Under the pieces are notes generated by a model. The model made no database searches. It was not told the DNA's origin and saw only the letters and a program-made list of their open reading frames with translations. 64,000 nucleotides of DNA from Linnemannia schmuckeri (taxonomy: Eukaryota > Mortierellomycota > Mortierellomycetes > Mortierellales > Mortierellaceae): positions 1,240,001-1,304,000 of the forward strand of contig JANATG010000003.1 in NCBI GenBank assembly GCA_029449235.1, given 5' to 3'. The stretch's first letter is position 1. Each line of letters starts with the position of its first letter. Below, piece by piece: positions 21,348 to 33,635 of this stretch. The position numbers and the translations under genes were made by a program.

Positions 21348-23928
21348 ATGGCATACGACCCCAATTCCCAGTCGAACCTTGACGAAGTCAAGACCTCCCA
21401 CATCCACCTCAACCTTGCCGTCGACTTTGTCGCAAAGACTCTCACCGGATCAGCTGAGCTCGACATCGAGGCCATCGCCGACAACGTCTCTAAACTCATC
21501 CTCGACACCAGCTTCATCGCCATCCACTCTGTTACCCTTCACGGCGCTCCACTCAAGGTAAAGAAAAGGGAATGAGCGAAACAAACGCGACTACACAAAA
21601 AGTAAATGGCCAATCGCAATCGAACCGCAAATTCTGATCCCATATGACTCTATCCCCAATAATAGTACACCTTGGCTGACCGTCATGAAAAGTACGGCTC
21701 TGCCTTGACCGTCGAGTTGGGCAAAACTCTTGCCAAGGGCGACAAGGCCAAGGTCATTATCGGTTATGCCACTACTGAGGAGTGCACTGCCTGCCAATGG
21801 CTCGAGCCCAGCCAGACTGTTGGCAAGGAGCACCCTTACCTTTTCACCCAATGCCAGGCAATCCACGCCCGCTCCATGGTTCCTTGCCAGGACAGCCCCT
21901 CGATCAAGTTGACCTACAGCGCCAACATCAATGCCCCCCTCCGCGCCGTCATGTCTGCCGTCCCCACTGGAGAGGAGAAACAAGCCAACGGCACCACCAC
22001 CTACAAGTTCCACCAAAAGACCCGCATGCCCTCGTACTTGATTGCCCTCGCTGTCGGTAACCTCGAAGGTCGCGAGATTGGACCCCGCTCGACTGTCTGG
22101 ACGGAACCCGAGGTCATTGAGGCTGCTGCATGGGAGTTTGTCGACACCGAGTCCTTCATCCGCACTGGTGAGGAGCTCTTGACCCCCTACGATTGGGGTC
22201 GCTACGATCTCTTGGTCCTCCCTGCCTCGTTCCCTTACGGTGGTATGGAGAACCCTTGCTTGACCTTTGTCACCCCCTCGCTCTTGGCTGGAGACCGTTC
22301 TTTAGTCGATGTTGTTGCCCATGAGATTGCTCACAGTTGGATGGGCAACTTGGTCACGACTGAAAACTGGGAGCACTTCTGGTAAGCATGGGAAAATAGC
22401 CTAAAAGAATCTCGTGGAAAAATGAAATACGCGGTTGTTTTTGGGTTTGTTTGTTGTGAATTGAGCTGGAATTTTGCATCTGTTTATTTGTTTCCTTGCT
22501 AATAATACCTACAACATCTTACGCCGTGTATTAGGTTGAACGAAGGATTCACTGTCTTTGTTGAGCGCAAGATCTTGGGCCGCATGCAGGGCAAGGAGCA
22601 CGCCGAGTTCAGCGCCATCATTGGACACAAGGCCATGGTTGAGAGTGTTGAGATCTACGGCAAGGACCACCCCTTCACCGCTCTCCGCCCCTGCCTCCGT
22701 GGCGAGGATCCCGATGATGCCTTCTCCTCGATCCCCTACGGTAAACGACACCAGAATATTCTGAAGTTGTTTGTAATTTCTTTGTTATTACCAACCTTTC
22801 TCACATAAAGCATTCCTCGTTGCTTACTTTAAATAGAGAAGGGCTTTAATTTGCTTTATTACCTTGAGAAGCACTTGGGTGGCCCTGAGGTCTTTGAGCC
22901 CTACGTCAGAGCTCACGTTCAGGAGTTTGCTGGCCGCTCAATCAACACCAACGACTGGAAGGCTTTCTTGTACTCGTTCATGGAGAAGAACTTTGGACAG
23001 GAGAAGGTTGACCTCTTGAACAAGGTTGACTGGGAGGCCTGGCTCGCCGGCACCGGCATGGTATGTGTACCCTTTATTAGAGTCTTTGGGGTCTATGGGA
23101 GTTTATGGAACAGATCTAGGATGGTCGTGCAAGGATATGTATCTTTTCATATGGCCTTTTCTACTTCTATGTTCCTAATGTACATTTTCGACTTGCTAAC
23201 TTCCACCAAAACTCTTTTTTTTTTTTTGCTCTCCTCAGCCCCCCGTCGAGAACAAGTTTGATGATACCCTCGCCAAGGCCTGCAACTGCCTCTGCAAGAA
23301 GTGGGACCACTCTCGCTCTGTCGAGAAGCCCACCGAGTTCTCGCCCAAGGACATTGAGGAGTTCTCGCCTACCCAGAAGGTCGTCTTTTTGGAACGTGTC
23401 TCTGAGCTGGATAGCTTGCCCCACTCGCACTTGGAGCTGATGGACCAGACCTATGGACTGACCCAGGTCCGGAATGCAGAGATTAAGTTCCGCTGGCACA
23501 TGATCTGCCTCAAGGCCAACTACGAGAAGATGTATCCCGAAGTCGCTGAGTTTGCCTCGACCATGGGGCGCATGAAGTAAGTCTATCTCTTATCTATGCA
23601 CTCCTGGCATCTCCTACTCATTTTTCAACCTGTGTCTGACTCTTTTTCCTTTTTTTTTTTTTGGTTTTTCTTTCTCTGCAACTATTAGGTTCTGTCGATC
23701 ACTTCTGAGGTAACTTAGCTCACTGCAGTGCGTTGAGGGAGATTGTGGTTTGCATTCTCTTCTTTGATCTAATTATGTTTCTTCATTTTATTTAACTATT
23801 TCAATAGAGCACTCTATCTGGCAAAGAATGGAGCGGAGCTGGCAAGAGCCACGTTCAATAAGCACAGGGCGTTCTACCATCCCATTGCGGCCACCATGAT
23901 CGCTAAGGACCTTGGTCTCGCCAAGTAG
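21348..23928 (+). CDS. Leukotriene A4 hydrolase-type M1 aminopeptidase
   Basis: The seven exons 21348-21557, 21666-22381, 22535-22740, 22837-23060, 23239-23576, 23689-23709 and 23808-23928 join to 611 residues, the usual length of LTA4H. It is a zinc metallo-aminopeptidase related to yeast Lap2 with possible epoxide hydrolase activity. Zinc ligands are His289, His293 (HEIAHSW) and Glu312 (LNEGF), with the expected 18-residue gap; the second splice falls inside this gap. The exopeptidase motif GGMEN is at 262-266. The C-terminal helical domain ends MKFCRSLLRALYLA..HPIAATMIAKDLGLAK, matching the family tail only if the 21-nt exon is included. It is soluble and cytosolic by lack of a signal peptide. 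Confidence 0.94.
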
Positions 23929-24107
23929 AAAACCTGTTTCCTTGGCTATGTAGAATAATAATCATGCAGTCACTATTAAATATATATTGGTGGCAAAATC
24001 GTCTAAATTGAAGGATTGCACTTTTTGAAAAATTCACGCCTTTTCATTCTTTTTTCATTGCAGGCACACTCACTCATTCTTTACATTCGACACATTTGCA
24101 CAACTCC

Positions 24108-26064
24108 ATGAACGAGCAGACCGGGAGCATTGGTAAACAACAAACACTTTGAGTGTTATGCCCTGACGACCGCTGTTGAAAGACAACAGTGTTGTCAATA
24201 AAAGAGCGAAACAAGGCTAATTCTTTCTTTTTTTTTTATTTGTTTTCCAGTCCTTGCGGATGTTATTGCAGAATTCTGTAAGTTAGCCCCTCGTAATTTG
24301 ACCTTGTAGATGCACGAAATATAACGACAGTGTTGCCTTTACCAAAGTTATACGTGCCATTTCTTACATTCCTTGGTTTCTCTTTATCTTTTTATTATAT
24401 TATTAGTGGAGGTCGCGTTTCATATGATTATTTTTGTCCGAGGCATCTATCCGCCAGGTAAAAAGACAAGTCTCTCAGCAATGCAAGTCAACACCCGAAT
24501 ACAGTGGTAGCAGCCGTAGTTCCAATCATCTCCTTGTGTTTATGAAACATAGAATTATTCGAGTCAACCCAAAAGTACAGCTGTCCGATCAAAACCGCAA
24601 GGCACCCAGGTCTAAAGGCATATATCCAGCAGATTGTCCATTCTCTTCGAGCCGAGCTTCTCAAGGTACGTAGCATACCAACAAGCTACCTCCAACCATC
24701 ATTGACCCTTCTGTCATTTACTCACAATCGCACTTTTTTTTTGATAGGATACGATTCATAGGATATGTGTAGTGACGTTGGATTCTTCGACAAGGCCGAT
24801 TGATCGGTTCGTGTTTGAGATGAGTGTGCTCAAAACCTTTGAGGATCGTCTTCAGATCGTTCAGCAACCACCACAACAACCGCCACCATCACTACTCATG
24901 CCCCCCGAAATTGACAACCATCTGGCAGAGCACACTAATGGTGAACCCGATCCTCATCACCAAGATCAGAATCAACAGCCAGAGACGATTATGTCAAGGA
25001 TGGACAAAGGCAAGGGAAAAACTGTCGAATATCAACGCCAAGAGATGGAAAGGGATTTTGAAGATGAGGATGTGGAAGTTGATGATGGGTTTGAGAAGGA
25101 TCAGTATGATGGCTACGGTGGAGATAATGAGCAAGAGCCTGAGCAGGAGCGGGACGAGCAAGGGTATCATGCTATTGAAGGCGAGGAAGGAGAAGCCTTC
25201 AAAGAGGAGGAGGAGTATGATGAAGAAGGTGAAGAAGAAGAAGGTAATGATGATGATGAAGCGCCACTTGTGAGGAAGATTCGGGCTGCTCATGATAAGC
25301 AAGATGCCACAGCAAATGCGGCGGTTTCGTTAGCAACGGCTCAAACCGCAGGAGAGAGGAGTGGCTATGAACACCGTGTAGCAAGACAACAACGCGAGAT
25401 ACCCCGCTTCGGAGCTCGAGTTGACCTGACGACAGATTTGGAGACTATGCTAAGAGCCATGCTTCTGAAGATCAGTATCTGCGACGCTCACCTTACTCCA
25501 TTGACTCCAGGTAAAGGCCACAAAAAAAAGCATACGATGTGAGAAAGAATAAAGTGGCTGAAATGAAGTTCCTAAATATTGTGACCAAGCCTAACCACCG
25601 CTTCTACTACAAAATACCCATGACCTCTAGAGAGCTCATTCACAGTCGTGGTCGAGATGAAAAACAAGGGCCTGGGACCAGAATCTAAGGTAAAGTGCCT
25701 CCTTTCTTCCAGAGAAAAAGTAGTATGGATTTTATCCGCAATTTTGAAGACATTCTCTTAAAACATAGCCTTCTGTTCGATCGCAAAATAGGCTGATTTT
25801 CCATGGTCGCCAATTAGTCCAGCATCTCACGAAGAGCAGACCAAGGTATCAGTAGCAACCCCTCCAGCACAACCAACTCTTCAGCAGCGGAAAATCATAC
25901 CCGTCAAGACTGTCGATGTCGCCGACATCCAGGTAAGAATATATCGCGCCATGACAGTTCAATACTTTTTATTTTAACGCTTACGCTGACCTTCTTTTCT
26001 CAAACTACTGCAATCTCATCCTTGTTCATAGTTGGAGTTGTACCTCGAAAAGTTGAACGGCTGA
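24108..26064 (+). CDS. REV7: REV7/MAD2L2 HORMA-domain protein with acidic insertion
   Basis: The eight exons 24108-24132, 24251-24277, 24407-24457, 24553-24665, 24748-25510, 25631-25689, 25792-25932 and 26032-26064 join to 403 residues. REV7 is the accessory subunit of DNA polymerase zeta in translesion synthesis and an adaptor in other HORMA complexes. Matching segments run along the whole family: VLADVIAEFLEVAFHMIIFVRG, YPPELF..KYSCPIK, HPGLKAYIQ, RPIDRFVFEM, MLRAMLLKISICDA, SSFTVVVEM and DFPWSP..Q, ending LELYLEKLNG. REV7 is normally 210-245 residues; here residues about 110-300 are an extra low-complexity segment, Pro/Gln-rich then strongly acidic (175-243), all in exon 5. Start and first two tiny exons are set by homology. 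Confidence 0.9.
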
Positions 26065-26210
26065 AAACAAAGGTTGTCTATGCCACTTTTACTCACATGA
26101 TTAGGAAATTTGACAGAAGAAAAAAAATGTGTCGATATACATCCACACCATGTCTTTGTTATCTGCTCTGCTGTTGATGTTGTTGATGATGAAGGTTGAT
26201 GATGATGTGT

Positions 26211-29200
26211 CTATTCTACAAAGAGGGGATGAGGGAGCTCCTTTACAGGCTCTTTGGGCGGTTCAGGAACGGGGGTGGCGGGTTTCTCGATCATTGATAA
26301 TCCACAAGGTTCAACAACACCACAGGGAGGTAATGCCAGGGTGAGGTCGGGCGATGCGACACGAGGCGTTGATCGTCCGATAGCTTCCTTGGGAGATATG
26401 TTGGCAGCAACTTGTTGTTGACGAGAATGAGTAATAGGTCTTGACGAAGGATGAGTTGATCCACTGGGCGATCCTCTGAAGGTTCCTCCACCGCTGCCGC
26501 CGCCGCTTCTCAAAGGATCAATCTCATGCTCCAGTGTCAAGTCGGCCAAACTGTGCTTTGGACTGGAAGAGTTGCTCTGGCTCTGTGTACTGGCTGGCGC
26601 CGCGCTCGATATCGACCTCATCTCTCGATCCACTGTTCCACGACGTCGGTTACTATCACTCCGCCCAAGAGTCGCCGCTCGGTTTTGTGACCCTGCTCCT
26701 GTTGCTCGCATGTCTGCAAAAAGCGAGTCTTCTCCGTACTGACTGCTGGGTCCTGAAGGTGTGCTGGAAGCATACCAGGTATCTCGAACGTTCATCGTGA
26801 GTCGGTTAAAGGAATCAACAAATCCACCTCCAAAGGCTCCCGAGAGTGCTGCTGGAAACTTGGATGCAAGGTTATCGGCGCTTTTCTGCCAGGAGTCATC
26901 TCCCTCGGACACTTGTGTTCCACCCGTCGGAGTTCCGGCTCGAACCAGGTTGTTGGCCCTGGCACTCGAACGTGGCAAAGCTGTTGACGTACTCGATCCA
27001 ATGCCCAATGGGTCCGACTCCACACGCTCGTCACCAGAATAATCAACCTCCGCCGATGCAACCGACTCCGCATAGTTATTTCCAAATCCAAGCATCTCTG
27101 GTGTAATCCTTTCATTCAAAGGGTTGTTGGGAGTCGTGTTGTCGTCGGGACTGTTGAGCTCCTCGTCCGTTCTCCCGAACAGCTTGGACCAGTACTTGAT
27201 GGCTTTGGTGTCGGGAAACAACACGCCTTCGTCGCCTCCACGAGCCTTATCGAGACTCTGGTCGTAATCCTTGTTCAGATACTCTTCCTTGCTCGAGTTG
27301 ATAAAGTCCCATATCGAGGCGCACTTGGTGGTCGCATTGTACTCTCGGCGGTCCTTCTGACAATTGAACAAAAAGTTGCCAAACTGGCACGAGTAGACGT
27401 GGTAATGCAGCTGCGTCAGAAAGTACTCGTTGAACTCGAACCGCTTGGGATTCTGATGCATGGTTTGGAAGACACAGTCAAGGAACTGGTGAAAGATGGG
27501 ACTCGTCTCGCGGATGTGCTTGTTGTTGATAAACTTGTTCTGGACATTGGCAAAGGTGTTGGCCGCAGAATTGGTTGCCGATAGAGCCACAAAGTTTTTG
27601 TCGTTCGAAAGATGGCCGCATCGATCCATGAACTTGTATCCAAATGAGCACCACTCCTTCTCGACCAGGACTTGGAAACCTCGCAGCGTTCTGTAGTAAG
27701 GATCAAGGCAGATCTGGGCAACAGAAGTCAACTGGGCGGTGCGATCCCATCCGTCAGAGCAATGAACCAAGACGTGCGAGCTAGATATGTGAATGTTGCG
27801 CACAATCATGACGGCCCCATCCATGACAGCTGCGATGTGTTTCAGCCATCCTGACTTTTGCAACATAGGCTTGTTGACTGATCCTTTGATATCTATCTCT
27901 TGTAACGCTATTAACATAAAATTACAAAATGTTTTAGCAGGAGATCCATTAGAATGGCATTGAATAATGTTTGAGCGCGAAAACATTCGATATAAGGCGT
28001 TACCTTCTACTAGTTTGTTTAAACTATCACGCATAACGTGGATGTTGTCGATTCCAGAGTAGACCTTCTTGCAGTTCCTGTAGTTCTCCATGTTCTCTGT
28101 TCCTGCTCCAACAGCTGTGTTCGCCATTGCGTTCGCCGTGGGTCGCGCGTCAATGATAAGATTTGTTGCCGTGCTTCCGTACACCGGGTTTCCTGAGGAC
28201 GATTGAGGAACATTGGTCATGAAAATAGCCTCAATCAGTTTTTCGTCCTGAATGGAGCGGTTCTGTTTAAGGCCGACCATAGGCTGGCTGGATCTTGTGA
28301 TGGACGCCTAGTCGAGATGGAGTTTTGATTTTTGTACGAAATGGAAATAGAAAAGCAGATGTTAAAAAATAACGTTCTCTTGCACAGAGGCGAGCTGCAA
28401 GCCAAGTGTTTACAGTCTACTTACCATGTTGTTCCAGTGCAGATAACTCAATGCTGGGATTCTCGCTTTGCTCCTATGTTTGGCGGCATATTGCAACACG
28501 GTGTCACTGATTTTAGAAGGTACCACAATCAACTGAGGATACGTCGGCGAGAACTAGCATGAAAATCATGTAAGGACATGCAAAGGTCAGCATGTTAACT
28601 TCTCCGTTCCTCAATTGGTCTGCCGTCAAACAAATTTGAACAAATGATCCTTTTCGTCCAGACCAGATACTTACAGTATATGACCTGTTCAGCTCAGAAA
28701 CTCGCCATTGGTCACTCTTAGACATTACACCCATGCGCTCATACTCCAGCAGAGGGTCATAAATCTGCCAACCATCCGTCGTTTTAAATGCTGGTGATGG
28801 TGTATAGAAGAAGGCGTAGAGCTGCTCGACCGAACCTATAATTTGAATATACCGAAAATGCCGTGAGTAAATCTGTTCAAGAGCAAGCATCCACGCATAA
28901 CCAATAATACACTGCTTGCTGACTTACCGATGCATGTTAGCTTCTGAATACTTTCGTAGACATCGGTAACATCTTTCTCGGACTGGAAATTGAGGGCGAC
29001 AAAGATAAAGTTATGGCACCGAATATGGAGTGGCCATGCGTTGTGGACTGTAGGCAGACCCTTTTCGACGGTGTGGATAGTTGGGTATGAAATCTAAATA
29101 GTCGAGGGAGAAGGATGTGGTTGTTTGTGAATGTGTGACGACAGGAATAAGATAAAGAGGGCGGTGAGTCGACGGAACAAAAAAGACGACGACGACAAGA

Positions 29201-29710
29201 AAGAGACCATGAGTTATTTCTTCTTTCATCTTCCCCTGGGCAAATACCGTCATGGGCAGGACAAAACAAGCCAAGGTCCAAGTCCGCCCAATATTGCAGT
29301 AAAAATTGTTGGTCTTGGTGATACATATCACCACCCGTTTTAGCCACAGGGGAAGGGAAGGGAAGGGAAAAGAGCATAAACAGCTTCTCCTTTCACAACC
29401 ATGCTTACCCAAATCTCTTGGTCTGGATGGAAAAAGATCAGGTGGTGGGCTGTCAGATGTAACGTCCCGATGTAGGTCGACTGTCCCTTCTCAAGCTGGA
29501 CCGCATTCACCTAAAGGAGCAAGCGAAAGGTCATATGGTGAGGAGGTGTTAATAGAGAGGGGGGAGACACCGTCCAAAGTAACAGAAACCAGTCAAAGGG
29601 TCAGTCTTCGTTCAGAGCCGTGTCTGCGCGAGTGACTAGGAGTAAGAGTTTCTTCGTCTTTTGCTGCGTTTAACTGTTGTTGTTACCTTGGCAATCTTGA
29701 TGTAGTCCAT
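26211..29710 (-). CDS. Myotubularin-family phosphoinositide 3-phosphatase
   Basis: The seven exons 29710-29687, 29510-29409, 29093-28928, 28835-28675, 28553-28425, 28307-28004 and 27907-26211 join to 860 residues. Myotubularins remove the 3-phosphate from PI3P and PI(3,5)P2 on endosomal membranes. The N-terminal PH-GRAM domain (YIGTLHLTAHHLIFFHP) leads into the phosphatase core with TYPQLIVVP, RIPALSYLHW, ASITRSSQPMVG and the active-site loop HCSDGWDRT (Cys345 and Arg351). HQFLDCVFQTMHQNP and EFNEYFLTQLHYHVYSCQFGNFLFNC close the domain in pieces. The C-terminal 300 residues are Ser-rich and disordered. The start is the first in-frame ATG of a 24-nt exon and could be extended. Convergent with REV7, 146 bp apart. 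Confidence 0.92.
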
Positions 29711-30094
29711 GAGCTGGCTGGAGGCGATCGCGGGGTCAGAGGGTTGAGCAGTGAGGGAATGGAGTTCGCTGTTACTGGTGTAGCTGTTGTTGTTGCGGGG
29801 TCTTTGCCGCAGGCAGGTAAGGCAGCACACGAAGGCGAGAGGTGCCGGGTTGGGTTGGCTTGGCGGAGAGTTGCAGGTCGAAAAGGGAGTTTTTTATGAA
29901 GGGTGGGAGTGTAGACAGGAGGTGTGTGAGAAGAAGAGAAAGAGTGATGAAAGAAGAAGAAAAAGAATAGAAGGGCTGGCGGTTGCATGCCTTCGCTTAA
30001 CCTTTCAAAGAACGTGAAGAGACCAGCGAATGTGACTCGCTTTCGTACCCCATTGAAATGTGAACAGGAGTTCGTTTTTATGAAGAAAATAAAA
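29711..30094. other. Upstream region of the myotubularin gene
   Basis: This is a T/C-rich leader on the minus strand between the myotubularin start and the stop of the glucosidase II gene. No gene is seen. Confidence 0.6.
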
Positions 30095-33000
30095 TTATGA
30101 TAGGGTAACAGACCAGTCTTGGCCAATTGACAGGTCGGCGTTGCGGACAATGACCACATATTGTCCCCCTGCGACATCGTACCGGCTCTCGATAGCTGTC
30201 GGGCGGCCGTCAATGACCGCACGCGAGACAGGTTCGCTCAATCCCTGGAACACAATCCGTTCTACCTTGAGCGACGAGAACCGCTGGACAAAACTCCACT
30301 CGGTCTCGGACTCTTGGCGATTCAGGGACCGTGATGTCAGTACCTTTCCCTGAACCTTGAATTCCCGCAGAATATAATCGCCGCGAGTGTACTCAAAAGA
30401 CTCGCCGTCATCCAAATAAAGCCGTCCAGATGCCTCGCCTTTACTATCCACCGCAATCACCAACGTGAAAGGATCATTCTCCATCTCCTTGGACGACCGC
30501 CGTGGTTTCTCGCGTTTCGGAATAATGGTTCCCGCGCGCTGATAAACTGGTATCTTGTAGGCTGGAGATGGCACCGACTGCACACCGGGACCCCGCTTCA
30601 CCTGACCGTCATAAAAGTCGAACCATTTGTCGTTACCGGCAAAGTAAACCTCAGAATGGGTGGCGCCTGCCCTGGTGACAGGCTTGACGACTAGGGCATC
30701 GCCCACCATGAACTGATCCTCCATACGATATGTTGACTCGTCACTTGGGAACTCAAAGAACATTGGCCTAGTTAAAGTTAAAGTTACACAGCATTAGCTT
30801 CCGTTTACTATTAAAGGGGCTGCATTCAAAATTAACAGTGGTCTGCAATTAGTTATCTTGACTTGCCTGATGATGGGCACACCGTCAACGCTTGCCTCTT
30901 GGAACAATGTATACCAAAATGGAAGCAGAGAGTAACGTGTCCTTATAGCCACTCTAATCTGAGACGTGTAGGGCTCTCCAAAAAGCCACGGCTCACGTCG
31001 CTTGCTGTCCAAGTGAGCATGGGCTCTAAAGAACGGATAAAAGGCTCCGGCCTGGTACCAACGCGTCAAGAGCTCCGGCTCTGGGTCACCAAAGAATCCG
31101 CCAACATCTGCGCCAGAGAAAGGAAGACCAGCCAGCCCAATTGTAAGAAGCATGGGCGTAGCCACCGCATAGTGCTCCCAAGAGGCCTTGTTATCTCCAG
31201 TCCAGATGGATCCGTACCGCTGGCTGCCAGCAAAGAAAGCTCGGGACAGAACAAACGGCCTCTGTAGGGTTTCGTTACGCGTGGTAAGACCCTGAGCAGA
31301 GGCAGCATGCTAGCAAAGTGCCAATGGATTTTCAGTCAACGGTACTTCCTCAGACGAGTTTTGACGCGATTCTCAAAGCAGCCACGCATTCGCGGGTTAA
31401 GAGTAAGAACTTACAAACATGGCTCCATAGATGTTATGGATACTTCTGTGCTCGACGTGATTGTAGTGCATAGCATCCTTGGGAAGCGTGATCTCCGGTC
31501 CTGTGAAAACAGAAGGCTCGTTCATGTCGTTCCAAGTGAACAGAGTGTTGGTCGATCCTATGTACCGGTCGTACGAGAATTGGGATGCCCACCAGTCCTT
31601 AGCTCGAGGGTTCACAAAGTCTATCCACTGAGAACTGCCTGGCCAGCACCAGCCATCAAACGGGGAGAAGTAGTTGTTCATGACAAACAAACTCTTGTCG
31701 GTGGCCTCTTTGGATATATGGTATCCTTTGTCCATTTTGATATGTGGATCGATGATAGTGACCATCTACATTATTATAACGTGTAAGGACTTGTTACAAG
31801 CTGCTTCCAAAACGTGAGCAAGGGAAAAACGAAGAAAAAAAGTACCTTGCGTCCCTTGCTGGCAAGGTGTAGCTGCATATCGATAGGATCGGGAAACTGT
31901 TTGAGATCCCACGTAAAGTATCTCTTCCCATCTGTGTGTTCAATGTCGAGCCAGAGGACATCATACGGAATCTCATGCGTTTCAAACCCTGCGTCCACTT
32001 CGATGACATCTTTTTGGGAGATATAGTTCCATCGGCACTGATGGTATCCAATGGCAAATGACTGTGGCAAAGCGGTCGCTCCTACAAGAGAGGAGTACTG
32101 CTTGAAAATATCGCGATGAGATGGACCCAAGAAAACAAACAGGTCAAGAACGCCGGCCTCGCTGTACCAATGCGTACGCGTTGACTTGCGGTTTGATCCA
32201 GATGTGCTTTTAATCTTTTCAATGTCGATCCATGTCTCTGCAGCGTTCATCCAGAATACTCCTGCCGTCTTGTCCTTGCTGTGTCCAAGCATGAATGGGA
32301 TTGATCCGTAGAGGGCCATCGGGCTGTCGATCTCGTACTCAAAGACATCAAGGTTGTAGAGCCGATAGGGCTCGGTATATTGCGCTTCTGGGCCTCTGGT
32401 GCTCTTGAGGGAGAGACTTGAAGCATGTTCGGGGATTCCATAGACGTCCTCGATCTCGGGAAAAGTGATGTCAAGACCAAATGACTCGGGCCCTAAGTAA
32501 CGTTTTTAGATTTTGTTTAGAAGCTGGGCTGCGTGAATAGCACCTGCACACATTCAAGAGACTGTACTCTGCCTCATACCTCTCGGTTTCGTGTCGATGA
32601 TATCTTTGAAGCGCTCTGACCACATTCCTTGTTCCAAACGGCGTTCGAGTGGGGTTCGTGTCCGAGTGTCAGCCACGTCACTCCGAGCTTGGGCGGCCTC
32701 GATTTTCAACAGCCCGCCTTCGTTTAGCATCAGCGTTGAGACGCCATCGACAAGGAATTCGATCTGGAAGGGTGCGAAACGGATGCGGGCTGCGTTCTGT
32801 CGTTGAGATCCATAAGTGATAGTGAAGAGCCCATCCTCATCCCGCGCCAATTGGTTGTACTGAGTGCTGGAGATCAATGGCTTAACTAGAACAATCTTTT
32901 GCAGACCATCATAACGACGTCTCTGCGGGTCTCGCTCACTCATCCGCACTCGAACTGCATCATTGTCAAGGAGGTGAACCTCGAGGGTATATCCAGCATT

Positions 33001-33327
33001 GAGGGCGCCACCTGATTCTCCCGAGCTTGAGGACGTCGTAGGAAAGTATATCAGATTTCCAGTCAAGATACCGTCCTCCATCTGGATGGAAGTTGGGTCG
33101 AGGCGAAACGGAGACTCCCAGTCCAGGGTCTCGCTGGCAAGGTCTGCATATGCTCGATTCCTTGTACAGAATCCGCTCTGGGCGCAAGTCTTGAAATCCT
33201 CCTTCTTGACAGCGCTGACCACAAGGACCATTGTGAGAGAGATAGCAATTGGCCAAAGCGCGGTTCTCCTGGACACGGTGCTTCTGAAAGACGGACTTGC
33301 CCGATGCATATGAGGCCGATTGAACAT
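30095..33327 (-). CDS. ROT2: ER alpha-glucosidase II, catalytic alpha subunit (GH31)
   Basis: The five exons 33327-32580, 32492-31846, 31765-31415, 31309-30867 and 30767-30095 join to 953 residues, as in other fungal glucosidase II alpha chains. The enzyme trims the inner glucoses of N-glycans in the ER. A signal or anchor segment lies at about residues 24-40 (LWPIAISLTMVLVVSAV), directly followed by KKEDFKTCAQSGFCTRNR, typical of the mature N-terminus. The GH31 nucleophile is Asp545 in TWNDMNEP, and Asp621 in WTGDN matches the acid/base position. No ER-retention signal is seen, as expected because the beta subunit supplies it. The last intron starts GC, not GT. An in-frame Met further upstream (33399) is possible. 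Divergent from the Vac1-like gene with only 201 bp between. Confidence 0.95.
30768..30866 (-). other. GC-AG intron of the glucosidase II gene
   Basis: The exon ends ATCATCAG and the intron begins gcaagt. Only this donor joins VPIIR to RPMFFEF correctly. The acceptor is aactag. Confidence 0.85.
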
Positions 33328-33528
33328 GGGGTCCGGTTGGTTGTATTGGTGAGGTGCGATTGCAGAAGAAAAGAATGCCTGAACTCTGACTATGCGCAAA
33401 AAGGAGTTAACGTTCCTGTGTCAGGTGACTTTTGTCGGCTTTGACTACAAAAAGTGTCGAACATTTCCAGTTCCACGCTTCACATTCTCTCTTCTCAACT
33501 TTACTCGCTCCTTCTCTTCACCCATCCC

Positions 33529-33603
33529 ATGGCGACCAATGCCGCCGCCACTCAACAGAACCAAAGGAATCTTGCTGTGCCCACATCCTTGCAACAACAA
33601 CAA

Positions 33604-33635
<32 letters not shown>

